Positions 28,496 to 39,111 of a stretch of DNA of 64,000 bases are shown here, piece by piece (positions within the stretch are counted from its first letter, which is position 1; each line of letters begins with the position of its first letter). This stretch comes from Sabellastarte sp. h YS-2021 (taxonomy: Eukaryota; Annelida; Polychaeta; Sabellida; Sabellidae). The notes beneath the pieces were generated by a model. That model saw only the letters and a list, made by a program, of their open reading frames with translations, was not told the DNA's origin and did not search any database. The stretch is taken from contig OZ024936.1 in assembly GCA_964017235.1 (NCBI GenBank), forward strand, positions 59,261,028 through 59,325,027, given 5' to 3'. Made by a program: the position numbers and the translations under genes.

Positions 28496-30533
28496 TTTTA
28501 TGCCTATTTTAATAAATAATGAGGATATTTTAGGCGCATTTTGAACCTTACATGTCTGATCAGAAATTATTTTACCAAAATATTGTTCTAAATATAGCCC
28601 AAACTAGATGTAAATCAGCCCAAACCAGTACCAAATGTTGGTCTATAAGTCTGAAATTTGGCCCAAAAATCACTTGCCACATACTAAATCTGACTGTATA
28701 GGTTTTGAGATTACAGCTGGTATACCAGTGGTGTCATATGTCATACAGGGTTGAGGAGAGTGAAAATACAGCCTCAGATGGCTGTATCAGGAAATGCTGA
28801 TATATTCTCAATTAAGGTAGATTGAAGGTTAAAAACCATATTGATTCACACAGGAGTCGCCACTGAAATGAATTTTAGTAGTGTGTTCCTTCAGAAATAC
28901 ACATGTGGCCCAAAGTACAGGTTCAGGGAGTGTAGTTGGCGAGGGATGCATAAAATGCCAGATCAGCCCACACCACCCCTTAAAGTTGGTCAATCTGGCT
29001 GAGATTTTCACAGGAAACTCAGTTTATATCAGAGAATGAATTTGTATTAGGCTGACCCACTCGAGGGCCACATTAAAAATTTCAATTTCCGGGGTGTGGG
29101 GGGGCCCCATGCCACCCCTCAGGTAGGAAATTTCAAGTATATCCTAATATTGCCAATCTGAAGCCCAAATTTAATTTTATGCCTATTTTAATAAATAATG
29201 AGGATATTTTAGGCGCATTTTGAACCTTACATGTCTGATCAGAAATTATTTTACCAAAATATTGTTCTAAATATAGCCCAAAATAGATGTAAATCAGCCC
29301 AAACCAGTACCAAATGTTGGTCTATAAGTCTGAAATTTGGCCCAAAAATCACTTGCCACATACTAAATCTGACTGTATAGGTTTTGAGATTACAGCTGGT
29401 ATACCAGTGGTGTCATATGTGTCACACAGGGTTGAGGAGAGTGAAAATACAGCCTCAGATGGCTGTATCAGGAAATGCTGATATATTCTCAATTAAGGTA
29501 GATTCAAGGTTGGAAACCATATTGATTCACACAGGAGTCGCCACTGAAATGAATTTTAGTAGTGTGTTCCTTCAGAAATACACATGTGGCCCAAAGTACA
29601 GGTTCAGAGACTGTAGTTGGTGAGGGATGCATAAAATGCCAGATCAGCCCAACCACCCCTTAAAGTTGGTCATTCTGGCTGAAATTTTCACAGGAAACTT
29701 AGTTTATATCAGAGAATGAATTTGTATTAGGCTGGCACATTCCAGGGCCACATTAAAAATTTCAATTTCCGGGGTGTAGGGGGGCCCCATGTCACCCCTC
29801 AGGTAGGAAATTTCAAGTATATCCTAATATTGCCAATCTGAACCCAAATTTAATTTTATGCCTATTTTAATAAATAATGAGGATATTTTAGGCGCATTTT
29901 GAGCATTACATGTCTGATCAGAAATTATTTTACCAAAATATTGTTCTAAATATAGCCCAAAATAGATGTAAATCAGCCCAAACCAGTACCAAATGTTGGT
30001 CTATAAGTCTGAAATTTGGCCCAAAAATCACTTGCCACATACTAAATCTGACTGTATAGGTTTTGAGATTACAGCTGGTATACCAGTGGTGTCATATGTG
30101 TCATACAGGGTTGAGAAGAGTGAAAATACAGCCTCAGATGGCTGTATCAGGAAATGCTGATATATTCTCAATTAAGGTAGATTCAAGGTTGAAAACCATA
30201 TTCATTCACACAGGAGTCGCCACTGAAATGAATTTTAGTAGTGTGTTCCTTCAGAAATACACATGTGGCCCAAAGTACAGGTTCAGGGAGTGTAGTTGGC
30301 GAGAGATGCATACAATGCCAGATCAGCCCAAACCACCCCTTAAAGTTGGTCAATCTGGCTCAGATTTTCACAGGAAACTCATTTTATATCAGAGACTGAA
30401 TTTGTATTAGGCTGACCCACTCGAGGGCCACATTAAAAATTTCAATTTCCGGGGTGTGGGGGGGCCCCATGCCACCCCTCAGGTAGGAAATTTCAAGTAT
30501 ATCCTAATATTGCCAATCTGAAGCCCAAATTTA
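28496..30533 (+). repeat. A-C-D trimer duplicated from, or converted with, 18361-20399
   Basis: The A copy carries the rare GATTGAAGGTTAAAAACC variant (near 28822) otherwise seen only near 18687. The following C copy carries GGTTGGAAACC (near 29510) as at 19375. The right half of that same C copy (CAGAGACTG, AGCCCAACCACC, AACTTAGTTTATATC, GCACATTCCAGG) matches the C copy at 27136-27800, not the one at about 19040. The monomer is therefore a chimera with its junction between about 29520 and 29605. Confidence 0.8.
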
Positions 30534-31007
30534 ATTTTATGCCTATTTTAATAAATAATGAGGATATTTTAGGCGCATTTTGAACCTTACATGTCTGATC
30601 AGAAATTATTTTACCAAAATATTGTTCTAAATATAGCCCAAACTAGATGTAAATCAGCCCAAACCAGTACCAAATGTTGGTCTATAAGTCTGAAATTTGG
30701 CCCAAAAATCACTTGCCACATACTAAATCTGACTGTATAGGTTTTGAGATTACAGCTGGTATACCAGTGGTGTCATATGTCATACAGGGTTGAGGAGAGT
30801 GAAAATACAGCCTCAGATGGCTGTATCAGGAAATGCTGATATATTCTCAATTAAGGTAGATTCAAGGTTGAAAACCATATTGATTCACACAGGAGTCGCC
30901 ACTGAAATGAATTTTAGTAGTGTGTTCCTTCAGAAATACACATGTGGCCCAAAGTACAGGTTCTGGGAGTGTAGTTGGCGAGGGATGCATAAAATGCCAC
31001 ACTGAAA

Positions 31008-31300
31008 ACAAAAGTTGGTTAGTCTAACAAAGAAAAGTTGGTTGATCCTACGATGTCTAATTTAACCAATTAAGTTGGTTATATTAACTAAGTGTGTTGG
31101 TTGGTCAAACAAAGAAAGTTTGTAAGACTTAACAAACTAAGTTGGTTCCACAAACAAAGCATGTTGGTTACTACAACTAAAGTCATTTGTTTGTTCTACC
31201 AGTTAACTTGGTTTGTCTAATCAAGTAAGTTAGTTACTTGAATTAATTTGGTAAGTTGGTAAGGCCAATGTAAGTTGGTTACCCAAACTGACTTCATTAG
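31008..31300 (+). repeat. Degenerate ~22-bp quasi-palindromic minisatellite (GTTGGTT...AAC)
   Basis: About a dozen imperfect units follow one another, each of the form AAGTTGGTT, about five variable bases, then AACNAAG or similar. The word GTTGGTT itself occurs at least seven times in this stretch. Because the unit pairs GTTGGTT with AAC-rich words it is nearly self-complementary. Its inverted counterpart lies at 33700-33850. Confidence 0.65.
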
Positions 31301-31569
31301 TAAGAGCTATAAGTAGGTTTATTAATCCAATTAGATGAGTTTTTATTTAATCAAATTGATTAAATATTACTGACTACATGCATGGCAAATAAGTTTATAA
31401 CTACACTTTTTTAAAATAATGCTTTGCATGACAATGAAACAAGAAACAAGTGACCCATATATCAAAATACTTTATTGCAACATCTGATGATGAGGTGATA
31501 AAATAAACATTTCAATTTTAACAAACCAGTACATACTGGTTGGCCAAGATTCTACAGTGTAAAATGTGG

Positions 31570-31690
31570 GCATTGATAAGCAACTACCAACTTTCCCACA
31601 TAGGTTGGCCCAGGGTTTAAACTGTCAACCTCAGAGGTTGATGTCAAGTGTGTGGCACTCTTCACAACTGAGCCCACAACATAGCTTCTA
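31570..31690 (-). repeat. Possible degenerate tRNA-derived SINE fragment
   Basis: Read on the minus strand, TGGGCTCAGTTGTG (about 31662-31675) resembles a pol III A box and CAGTTTAAACCC (about 31613-31625) a decayed B box, about 45 bp apart as in tRNA genes, with tRNA-like sequence between. No poly(A) or simple tail and no target duplication is evident. A chance match is possible. Confidence 0.3.
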
Positions 31691-31699
31691 AAAGCCTGT

Positions 31700-33690
31700 T
31701 TCATTACAAATAACTTTAGGTCTTCTCATAGCCTTTTTAATTGAACTTTATCCGGTTACTTGGATTTGTTTTCAAGCCAAAGGTCATTTTGGGTCTTTAT
31801 AGGTTAGACACAAGAGGTTTAAATTACATCAACATATTTTCATATTAGCATTTGAAGGAACATTGACAAAAAAGGTTTTTGCATATATACAGAAAATAAA
31901 CTATATCACTAATACATTTTTGTATTTAAAACTTACAATACCACAAAATATTAAAGTGATAATTATACCCAGAGGCCAGTATTTGCAAAGAGGTCTTAAT
32001 TCTGAGACAAAATAGTGTCAACTTTAAATTCACAGTTTCTCAGCAAGAAAAATATTGTTGTGGATGTTAAATGTTTTAGAGTCATTTTCCAGGCTAGCAA
32101 GGTTTTCCAGATCACTCTCATTATGTTAAAGTGTCAGTGACCAGATATCCTGATATCCTGTATGTTGTTATAATATACAGGGAAGATGAAAATGTAGAAA
32201 GATTCCCACACACTTCACTGAGACCTTCATGCAACAACTGGTGTTTTAATAAATTCTAATACCTATGTACATGTTAAGATCTGAATTAAAGAATTAGAAT
32301 TAAACTTGTGTTTAATTACAAATCATGGTGTCAGAAGTGGGAATAACACTTGAACCTTTTACTAAAATATCTAAGACAACAATGCATCAGTCTAAAGTTG
32401 AGATTTGGTCTAATTTATTCTGTTAATAACTAAGTAGTTTAAAATAAAAAAAATTGTCTCATTCTTGAGACCAAAACTTAGACAAAATTTGTCTCAGTAT
32501 TTTTTCTGAATGCAGGCCTTGTATATCATTTAATTTCAGATGAAATTTGACTTAAATGTAGACAAAATAAAAACACTTTAGAAATCCAATAATGAAAAGT
32601 GTAACCAAACTAACTTCACACTGAAAGCAAGTTGTACTGTATATTTGATATTTCATCCGCACTGCACAGTGAATATTTAATATTGATATTATATACAGGC
32701 TCAAGTAACTTTAAGTCAACCCTGCTTCAACTACTATATCTACTCTTTGTTCATCTCTGTAACCAGGTCCAGTCAGTTGTACAAATGTGTATAATTCCAA
32801 ATCTGCTATATAGATTCTTTCTTGCTGTATATGTTGCAGAATCATAATTATTGGATTGTGATCACTGGTATGTCTTCAACAATGTTTCCATTCTGTAAAA
32901 CAAAAACATGGTGTTTGTTGGCGAGTTACATGAAATATGTAGTTTCTTTAGGTTGAACTGATACCACCACCTACGTGATGGGTATACAAATTAAAATACA
33001 CCAAAAGGGTTGAAAAGGGTTAATAACTTATCTAAAGAAACTGCAAAATTTATCATGTAAATGAAATATTCAAACATCAGTGCTTTTAAACTTATAGTTT
33101 TCACTGAACCAAAAAAATCAAAATTATAAAATACTGAACAAAATTTAATATTTTGCTACCATCTTTTACATTTTTTTTTTGTTTTACACCAAAATTATTA
33201 AAATATAACACTTTTCTATAATTCTTTTACAAGTAACATATTTTATATCAACAGATATGAACAAATAGTTCAGCTGTCACTTAGAGTTTGCAATACACAT
33301 AAATCAATCAATAAACATGCAAAACAGCATTAAAATTTCATATTAATATTGCAATTAAATACTACATATTAAAACTTTACTTTCTGACTTTCCTCGAAAA
33401 AGTTGATTTATCCCCATGACTTCTTTATCAAGCGTAACCAATTGGCTACAATGGCATGACAATGTTGAACTCTACTTTCTTGTTTTCACATTTGGTACTT
33501 CTTGTTCTGGTATCCAACTCATTGCGTTAAATAAAGGAGGCTACATAAATATAAATAAAATGATTTCACTACTTGAGTGTACACAGAACTTCATCTGAGA
33601 TATATAGTATTCAAATTTAATAGATTTATTAATTGATTGGTCTTCAAACTGTGACATAAAGCTAAAAAAAATAGGAATTGTGAAAATAAA
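31700..33690. other. AT-rich interior of the insertion, no gene seen
   Basis: This stretch has no open frame with a recognisable domain, no tandem array and no tRNA-like sequence. It contains several A or T runs. Nothing beyond membership in the 3.3-kb insertion can be supported. Confidence 0.5.
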
Positions 33691-33699
33691 ATATTGTAA

Positions 33700-33850
33700 A
33701 AATTAACCAACCTAAAGTAGTTGGGACAACTAATTCTAACAAATGTATGTTAGTTTGGCTAACCAACTCAAAGTCTGTAGCCCCTACAAATCAGATTGGT
33801 TAACCAAACCAACGTGTTAGTTTCACTAACAAATACAATTAGTTAAACAA
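33700..33850 (-). repeat. Inverted GTTGGTT-word cluster near right end of the insertion
   Basis: AACCAACC (about 33703), CTAACCAACTC (about 33760) and TTAACCAAACCAACG (about 33800) are reverse complements of the GTTGGTT word of the left end, with CTAACAAA partners as in the left-end units. The pair of clusters gives the insertion an inverted-repeat-like symmetry without a precise terminal inverted repeat. Confidence 0.55.
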
Positions 33851-34304
33851 AATAAAAATTATTATTACACTCAATTTTGTATTGTTAACATATTTCAAAA
33901 GAAAGCAAAACAGTAATAATACATAAAGGATTAATGTTACTGTGGGATTTTCCATGAAATACATCAAATAAAGTGAATATTTAACAGTATTTATTTTAGT
34001 GGGCAGTAATACAAGATCTTATCCACCTCAAATTTACAAACCTCTCTACATAACTTATTTTGTATGAAAATTGATTGCAATGCACATCATTTTAATCTAT
34101 ACATGGTGTAGCAATAAATTTAATTCATTTTAACAAATGTAGACACTAATATTGTCATATATGAGGAAAATAACTTACCCCTGATTCAAATAATTGCGCC
34201 AAAATCCAAATGTAAACAATTCATATGGTGCATGCTCAAACTCAAACTTAGCTGGACCAAACAGGGCTCTTAGTTTTAGAAACTAAGGTGTTAGTTAAAT
34301 TTTG

Positions 34305-35179
34305 ACATTAAAAATTTCAATTTCCGGGGTGTGGGGGGGCCCCATGCCACCCCTCAGGTAGGAAATTTCAAGTATATCCTAATATTGCCAATCTGAAGCC
34401 CAAATTTAATTTTATGCCTATTTTAATAAATAATGAGGATATTTTAGGCGCATTTTGAACCTTACATGTCTGATCAGAAATTATTTTACCAAAATATTGT
34501 TCTAAATATAGCCCAAACTAGATGTAAATCAGCCCAAACCAATACCAAATGTTGGTCTATAAGTCTGAAATTTGGCCCAAAAATCACTTGCCACATACTA
34601 AATCTGACTGTATAGGTTTTGAGATTACAGCTGGTATACCAGTGGTGTCATATGTCATACAGGGTTGAGGAGAGTGAAAATACAGCCTCAGATGGCTGTA
34701 TCAGGAAATGCTGATATATTCTCAATTAAGGTAGATTCAAGGTTGAAAACCATATTGATTCACACAGGAGTCGCCACTGAAATGAATTTTAGTAGTGTTC
34801 CTTCAGAAATACACATGTGGCCCAAAGTACAGGTTCTGGGAGTGTAGCTGGCGAGGGATGCATAAAATGCCAGATCAGCCCAAACCACCCCTTAACGTTG
34901 GTCAATCTGGCTGAAATTTTCACAGGAAACTCAGTTTATATCAGAGAAGGAATTTGTATTAGGCTGGCACACTCGAGGGCCACATTAAAAATTTCAATTT
35001 CCGGCATGTAGGGGGCCCCATGCCACCCCTCAGGTAGGAAATTTCAATTATATCCTAATATTCACAATCTAAAGCCCAAATTTAATTTTATGCCTATTTT
35101 AATAAATAATGAGGATATTTTAGGTGCATTTTGAGCATTACATGTCTGATCAGAAATTATTTTACCAAAATATTTTTTT
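34305..35179 (+). repeat. Satellite, about 1.3 monomers between the insertion and the LINE
   Basis: The same ~680-bp satellite resumes in the same orientation and phase. It is a little more diverged than the main array (for example AGTAGTGTTCC lacking two bases near 34793, CCGGCATGTAG near 35002). It runs into the LINE at ACCAAAATATTTTTTT, where an undisturbed monomer would continue GTTCTAAATA. Confidence 0.95.
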
Positions 35180-35300
35180 TTTTTTATATTTTTATTTCTT
35201 TTTCGGTTTACAGAAAAGAATACTGTTACACAATTACATTAAAGTTTCTACTTTCAGTTCTACATCAGATAATCCACAAATTTTTTACATACATTTTATA
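35180..35300 (-). other. LINE 3' UTR and poly(A) tail remnant
   Basis: About 120 bp separate the ORF2 stop (35301) from the T run at 35173-35185, which is the A tail on the coding strand. The short 3' UTR ending in an A run fits L1-type retrotransposition with little 3' sequence requirement. Confidence 0.7.
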
Positions 35301-36569
35301 CTATTCAAGTTCGAAGACATTTTTCCACAAATTCCATATGTTATTAAACACATTCATTTTAAAATTAATTTGGTATAAACTTCTTTGTTCTTGATAAATC
35401 TTAAAACACTCTTTTTGAAAAAGGTAAATGTTAAGTTGAAGTTCTTTCTTTGTGGACCATAATATATACCTTCTTGACAACAGGAGAATAAAGTTTAATG
35501 GCCAAAACATTTCATCCATGATACAATAACCTAAAATTTTCATTTCATTAGTCAATGTGACAGTAATGCCAATTTTGCTTTTTATCCATTCCCGTATTTG
35601 ATTCCAAAATGATTGTACTGGGTTACATTCAGAAAATAAATGACAAATTGTCTGCTCTGCTTGCTCACAAAGGTTACAAGTACTGTTATTGGAAATTTTG
35701 ACTCTAAACAAATATTCCTTTGTAGGAATAATATTAAAAAGTATTTTGTATTGCATGCTAACAACTGCATTATCTTGTACACATTTGAAGGTAGATTTAT
35801 AAATGTTATTCCAGAATATAGGTTTATTTTCTGTTTCAACTAGAAACATCCAGAAACTTTCACATAATGGTAAAGTGTGCTGTTTTGAATCTAGAAAAAT
35901 ATTGTAAAATTCTCTACATCCCCTGTTTTGTTTTAACAAAATTTTAAGATGAAATGGACAATTTGGATGTTGTAATTTTGGGAGATTTTCATTCTTAAAA
36001 TCACTAGTGAATGATTTTATTAGTTTCCTAATTCTGAAATAGTGCAATATATTTACATTAACATTGAAAGTAGATTTCATACTTTCTAATGTCATAGCTG
36101 TACCTTCTTCTGTCGTCAAGTCTCCCACAAACATAATGCCTTTTTTAACCCAAGTTGCAAAGAATAAAGGCTCCTTTGAAAAGTGACTGTTGTACCAAAT
36201 ACAGGACTGCAGTAGTTCCTGTTTTGTCTTCGGAATATTTAATTTGCATAATTCAGACCAATTTAAAAAGACTTTTGACCAAAATTTATTTTTAACCTTC
36301 TGTGACATTTGTTCAGACCATTCACCTCCTAGATTAAAGATACTGTTTAATCCATCATGTGTTAGAGACAAAAGTATTTTCCATTCTGTCTCTTGTTGAA
36401 ACAGAATTCTTTTTATCCAGTTAACTTTTAAAGCTTTCTCAAAGCTAAAAATATCTATCATTTTTATCCCCCCACTCATATAATCTAAACATGTAGTGCT
36501 TCTTTTTATCTTGTCAGGTTTCCTACTCCATAGAAATTTAAAAAAACAGTCATTTATGTTTTTTTAAAA
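35301..36569 (-). pseudogene. LINE ORF2, C-terminal part with CCHC-like knuckle
   Basis: An open frame of 392 codons from the first Met (36479), extending upstream in the same frame to about 36569 (NDCFFKFLWSRKPDK), holds the region downstream of the RT. The FLWSRKPDK segment is the usual post-RT box of L1-like ORF2. Near codons 268-285 lies C-x2-C-x8-H-x4-C, the cysteine knuckle typical of L1/Tx1 ORF2 C-termini, preceded by YKILFNIIPTKEYLF and followed by FWNQIREW, all family-typical. The frame joins the RT fragment through a shift in the T7/A7 tract at 36559-36572. Role in L1 elements: RNA binding needed for target-primed reverse transcription. Confidence 0.85.
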
Positions 36570-38475
36570 AACCTTCCGATACAGGTAGTGATGTTAGAAG
36601 GTGAACAAGTTTTGAAAGGAGAAATGTTTTAATCACCGTTACCTTTCCAATGATTGACAGATTACGACATTCCCATTTTTTCATTTCCGTCATAATACTG
36701 CAATAGGTTTTGTTAAAGTTTAACTCTGGTATTTTAGGAATGTCAACTGAGAATTCTAGGCCTAAGATTGAAATAATTGTGTCCCCCCAATTTAATTTGT
36801 GTGGTGTTTGGAGTTTTTCTTTCGAAAATTTTTTCCGCCCTATCCAAATCATTTTAGTTTTCTCCTTGTTCATTTTCAGTCCAGAGAAGTTACCAAAAAT
36901 TTCTAGAGTATTAAGGGCTGCCTGCAGGGAAGCAGTTGATCCATTTAGAAAAAGGGTAGTATCATCTGCAAATTGTGTCAGTTTAAATTCATGGCTTTCT
37001 ATTCTAATACCTTTGATATCCTTATTAAATTTTATCATCAGAGCCATTACTTCTGCTGCAATCAAAAAGAGATATGCTGATATGGGGTCCCCTTGTCTAC
37101 AACCCCGCCGAATAGGTATTCTTTTGGACAAGAATCCACTTTGCAATACATATGTTCCTATGTCATTATTAAAAAGTTTTATCCATTGTATAAATGTTTC
37201 ACTGAAGCCATAAAATTCAAGTGTTTTATAATAAGAATTTCCAAGAGACAGAGTCGAAGGCCTTTTCAAAGTCTATAAGCATCATTAATCCGGGAATATT
37301 TTTATTTTCTGTGTATTGCATTATATCGTAAACCAATCTTGTACTATCACTAATTTGTCTTCCACTTAGGAAACCTGTTTGGGTTTTTGAGATGATTTCC
37401 TTCAATGATTCTTTTAATCTGCTTGCTATGACACCAGATGCTAATTTATATGTGACTGGGAGGAGAGAAATGGGTCTCCAGTTTTTAATAAATTTTCTAT
37501 TTTTATTGCCTTTAGGGAGGCATACCAGAATACCTTGTCTATGTGTTGGAGATAAAATTCCTTTTTTAAAGCAACTGTTTATGGACTTTGTGATAAAATA
37601 TTGTAGCTTACTGTAGAAGACTTTAAAGAACTCCGAGGTAAAGCCATCAATTCCGGGACTTTTATTGTTTTTCATTCTTTTTAAGACTTGACCAATCTCT
37701 TTTACAGTGATAGGATCCCCTAAGTTACTGTCGCAAATTTTTATATCCGTGCTTTTTTTTAATAATTCGATTAAATTTACATCCATAGACCGTTTTTCAT
37801 CAAAAAGATTTACATAGTATTCCCTGATGTGATTTAGTATTTCAAACTGATCAGTTACAGACTCCCCATTTTGTAGTTCCAGGTATTTAATTGTTTTTTC
37901 GACAAATTTTTTGTTTTCTAGACTGCCTAAGAATTTTGAAGGTTTTTCCCCCTCTTTTAGCCATTGGAGTCTTGCTCTTACACGCTCTCCTTCAAGTTTT
38001 ATTTTTCTAATATCCTCTAGTTCAGCTTTCTTGTCAGATAAGAGTGTAGAATTTGACTCAATGAGAGTCTCATTGCTTTCTAAATATTTAATATCATTAA
38101 TAAGTTCTTTTTCTTTCAAATTTTGTAATTTCTTCTGAAAAGTAGCAAACTTGATACTTTCACCTCTAAGTCTTAAAACTAATACCTCAAGAAATATATC
38201 ACTATCTATAACAAGGTCAATATTACCATAATTTGCTGGATTGTTGAGAAAATTAATATTGTATACTGGGATGGCATATTTAAAAATTTCATCCTGTATT
38301 GCATTGTTAATAAGGTTTAGATATTCCTTCTGTTTTAAGAGGCTATTATTAAATTTCCATATGCCTTTGCCACGCTTGAAGCGGTTCAGAACTATTTCTA
38401 TTTCAGTAACTGAATGGTCTGATCGATAACCTGGTCTTATATTAGCTTTATGTATTATATCTATCATGTGTGAGG
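36550..38475 (-). pseudogene. LINE ORF2, reverse transcriptase domain (frameshifted)
   Basis: Two overlapping minus-strand frames make up the RT. The upstream one (to 37226) has NNKSPGIDGFTSEFFK, LPKGNKN, NWRPISLL, the QTGF...GR box and motif A IDFEKAFDS. The downstream one (37269-36550) has GCRQGDPIS (motif B), FADD at about 36961-36972 (motif C, intact), then LKMNKEKTK and GLEF. These are the ordered RT motifs of L1-type elements. The frame changes in the TTATAATAAG stretch at about 37225-37234. Catalytic Asp residues are all present, so inactivation is by frameshift only. The segment just upstream of the RT (RSDHS at about 38400) belongs to the endonuclease. Confidence 0.9.
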
Positions 38476-38834
38476 TTATAAGGAAAAATCTAGTCTTACC
38501 TGTTTTCTAGGATTTTTTTTGCGCCATGTATGCCGTTTCTCGTCTGGATTAATATGCCTATAGACATCCATTAAGTCTAAGTGTTCCATCATATTTAGAA
38601 CGGCTGTACGTGCCTTCGGATTATTAATGTTTTTATAATTTTCAGTGTCTTTAGAAGGATCCAAGACTATATTGAAGTCTCCACATATAACTGTGTAGTC
38701 TGCTTCATTGAGGATATTTGGAATTTCATTATAGAAAGCAGGATTATCATTATTAGGCCCATATATTGTCAAGAGGTTAATTGTTATATCATAAAGCTTC
38801 ATTACCAATAGTAAGTAATTACCAACATCATCTG

Positions 38835-38986
38835 AGGTCCTCAGTGGCCTAGTGGTTAGCAAGTTTGGCATCTAATCATAGGCTGTCACCTCTGTGGGTT
38901 CGAGTCCCACAAGTGGCAATTCTGAGGACCTGTCCCAATATGACCCTGGCTGTTGAACGGGACGTAAATCTCCAACTTTGACTTTG
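38835..38986 (+). mobile_element. tRNA-derived SINE inserted in LINE ORF2
   Basis: The 152-bp element has a textbook pol III promoter: A box TGGCCTAGTGG at 38845-38855 and B box GGTTCGAGTCC at 38897-38907, in a tRNA-like head. The body continues with CAATATGACCCTGGCTGTTG and ends in a TTTGAC repeat tail instead of poly(A). It is flanked by perfect 14-bp duplications, ACCAACATCATCTG, at 38821-38834 and 38987-39000. Both duplicates encode the same LINE residues (DDVG), which confirms insertion into an already present LINE. I do not assign a SINE family name. Confidence 0.95.
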
Positions 38987-39092
38987 ACCAACATCATCTG
39001 TTTTACAATCTAAAATCTCATATTCAAAGTTGTTTTTCAATAGTATTGCTACTCCCCTGGAGTTTGTACTTCTTCCACTAATGAAGCAATCA

Positions 39093-39111
39093 CCCCCCCC
39101 CCCCCCCCCCC
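39093..39111. repeat. Poly(C) tract of 19 bases inside the LINE endonuclease
   Basis: The run codes for extra glycines between the WGG and DCF positions of the endonuclease on the minus strand. Related L1 proteins have only one or two residues here. It is either a real slippage expansion or a sequencing or assembly artefact. Confidence 0.85.

Larger units (their letters stand above)
1..30999 (+). repeat. Satellite array of ~680-bp monomers, about 46 head-to-tail copies
   Basis: The stretch is an unbroken tandem array; taking ATTTTATGCC as the monomer start gives starts at 1, 680, 1361, 2041, 2721 and so on to about 30534, with periods of 678-681 bp. Monomers differ by a few percent and fall into recurrent classes: A (CATATGTCATACAG, two bases shorter than the others), B (TATCACGAAATG and GTAGTGAGCGAGG), C (GTAGTTGGTGAGGG, and GAACCCAAAT at its end in place of GAAGCCCAAAT) and D (GAGAAGAGTG and GCGAGAGATGCATACAATG). 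Each monomer has five or six GCCCAAA words on the same strand and one GC-rich island (GGGGTG...GGGGCCCC...CACCCC). Open frames of 62-99 codons recur on both strands, but class C truncates the plus-strand one, so I read them as homogenised non-coding sequence. The left edge lies outside the window, so true array length is unknown. Confidence 0.97.
31000..34304. mobile_element. 3.3-kb non-satellite insertion, probable non-autonomous element
   Basis: The satellite stops after ATGCATAAAATGCCA at 30999 and resumes at ACATTAAAAATTTC (34305). Relative to an intact monomer about 109 bp of satellite is missing at the junction, so the insertion was accompanied by a deletion or came by another route; I see no clean target duplication. 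The left 300 bp consist of degenerate ~22-bp units built on GTTGGTT, and the right part (33700-33850) carries the same word as AACCAAC, i.e. inverted. The interior is AT-rich with no convincing protein; short open frames at 32632-32847 and 33416-33598 have no recognisable domains. Possibly a non-autonomous DNA transposon with subterminal repeats, but class unknown. Confidence 0.6.

Noticed and set aside
257-31005. Recurring open frames of 62, 79, 83 and 99 codons on both strands in the satellite
   Set aside because: They recur because monomers are nearly identical. Class C monomers stop the plus-strand frame early, starts vary with a 2-bp indel, the strands overlap, and no domain is recognisable. 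Homogenisation explains the openness.
31008-31300. CRISPR-like array of short repeats
   Set aside because: Units are degenerate, contiguous and without unique spacers, in a eukaryotic context.
35124-35394. Plus-strand frames of 84-87 codons at the satellite/LINE junction
   Set aside because: They cross the insertion boundary and read the antisense of the LINE 3' end.
38840-38912. A functional tRNA gene
   Set aside because: The A and B boxes are good, but the cloverleaf is incomplete, the sequence continues into a SINE body and tail, and target duplications flank the whole.
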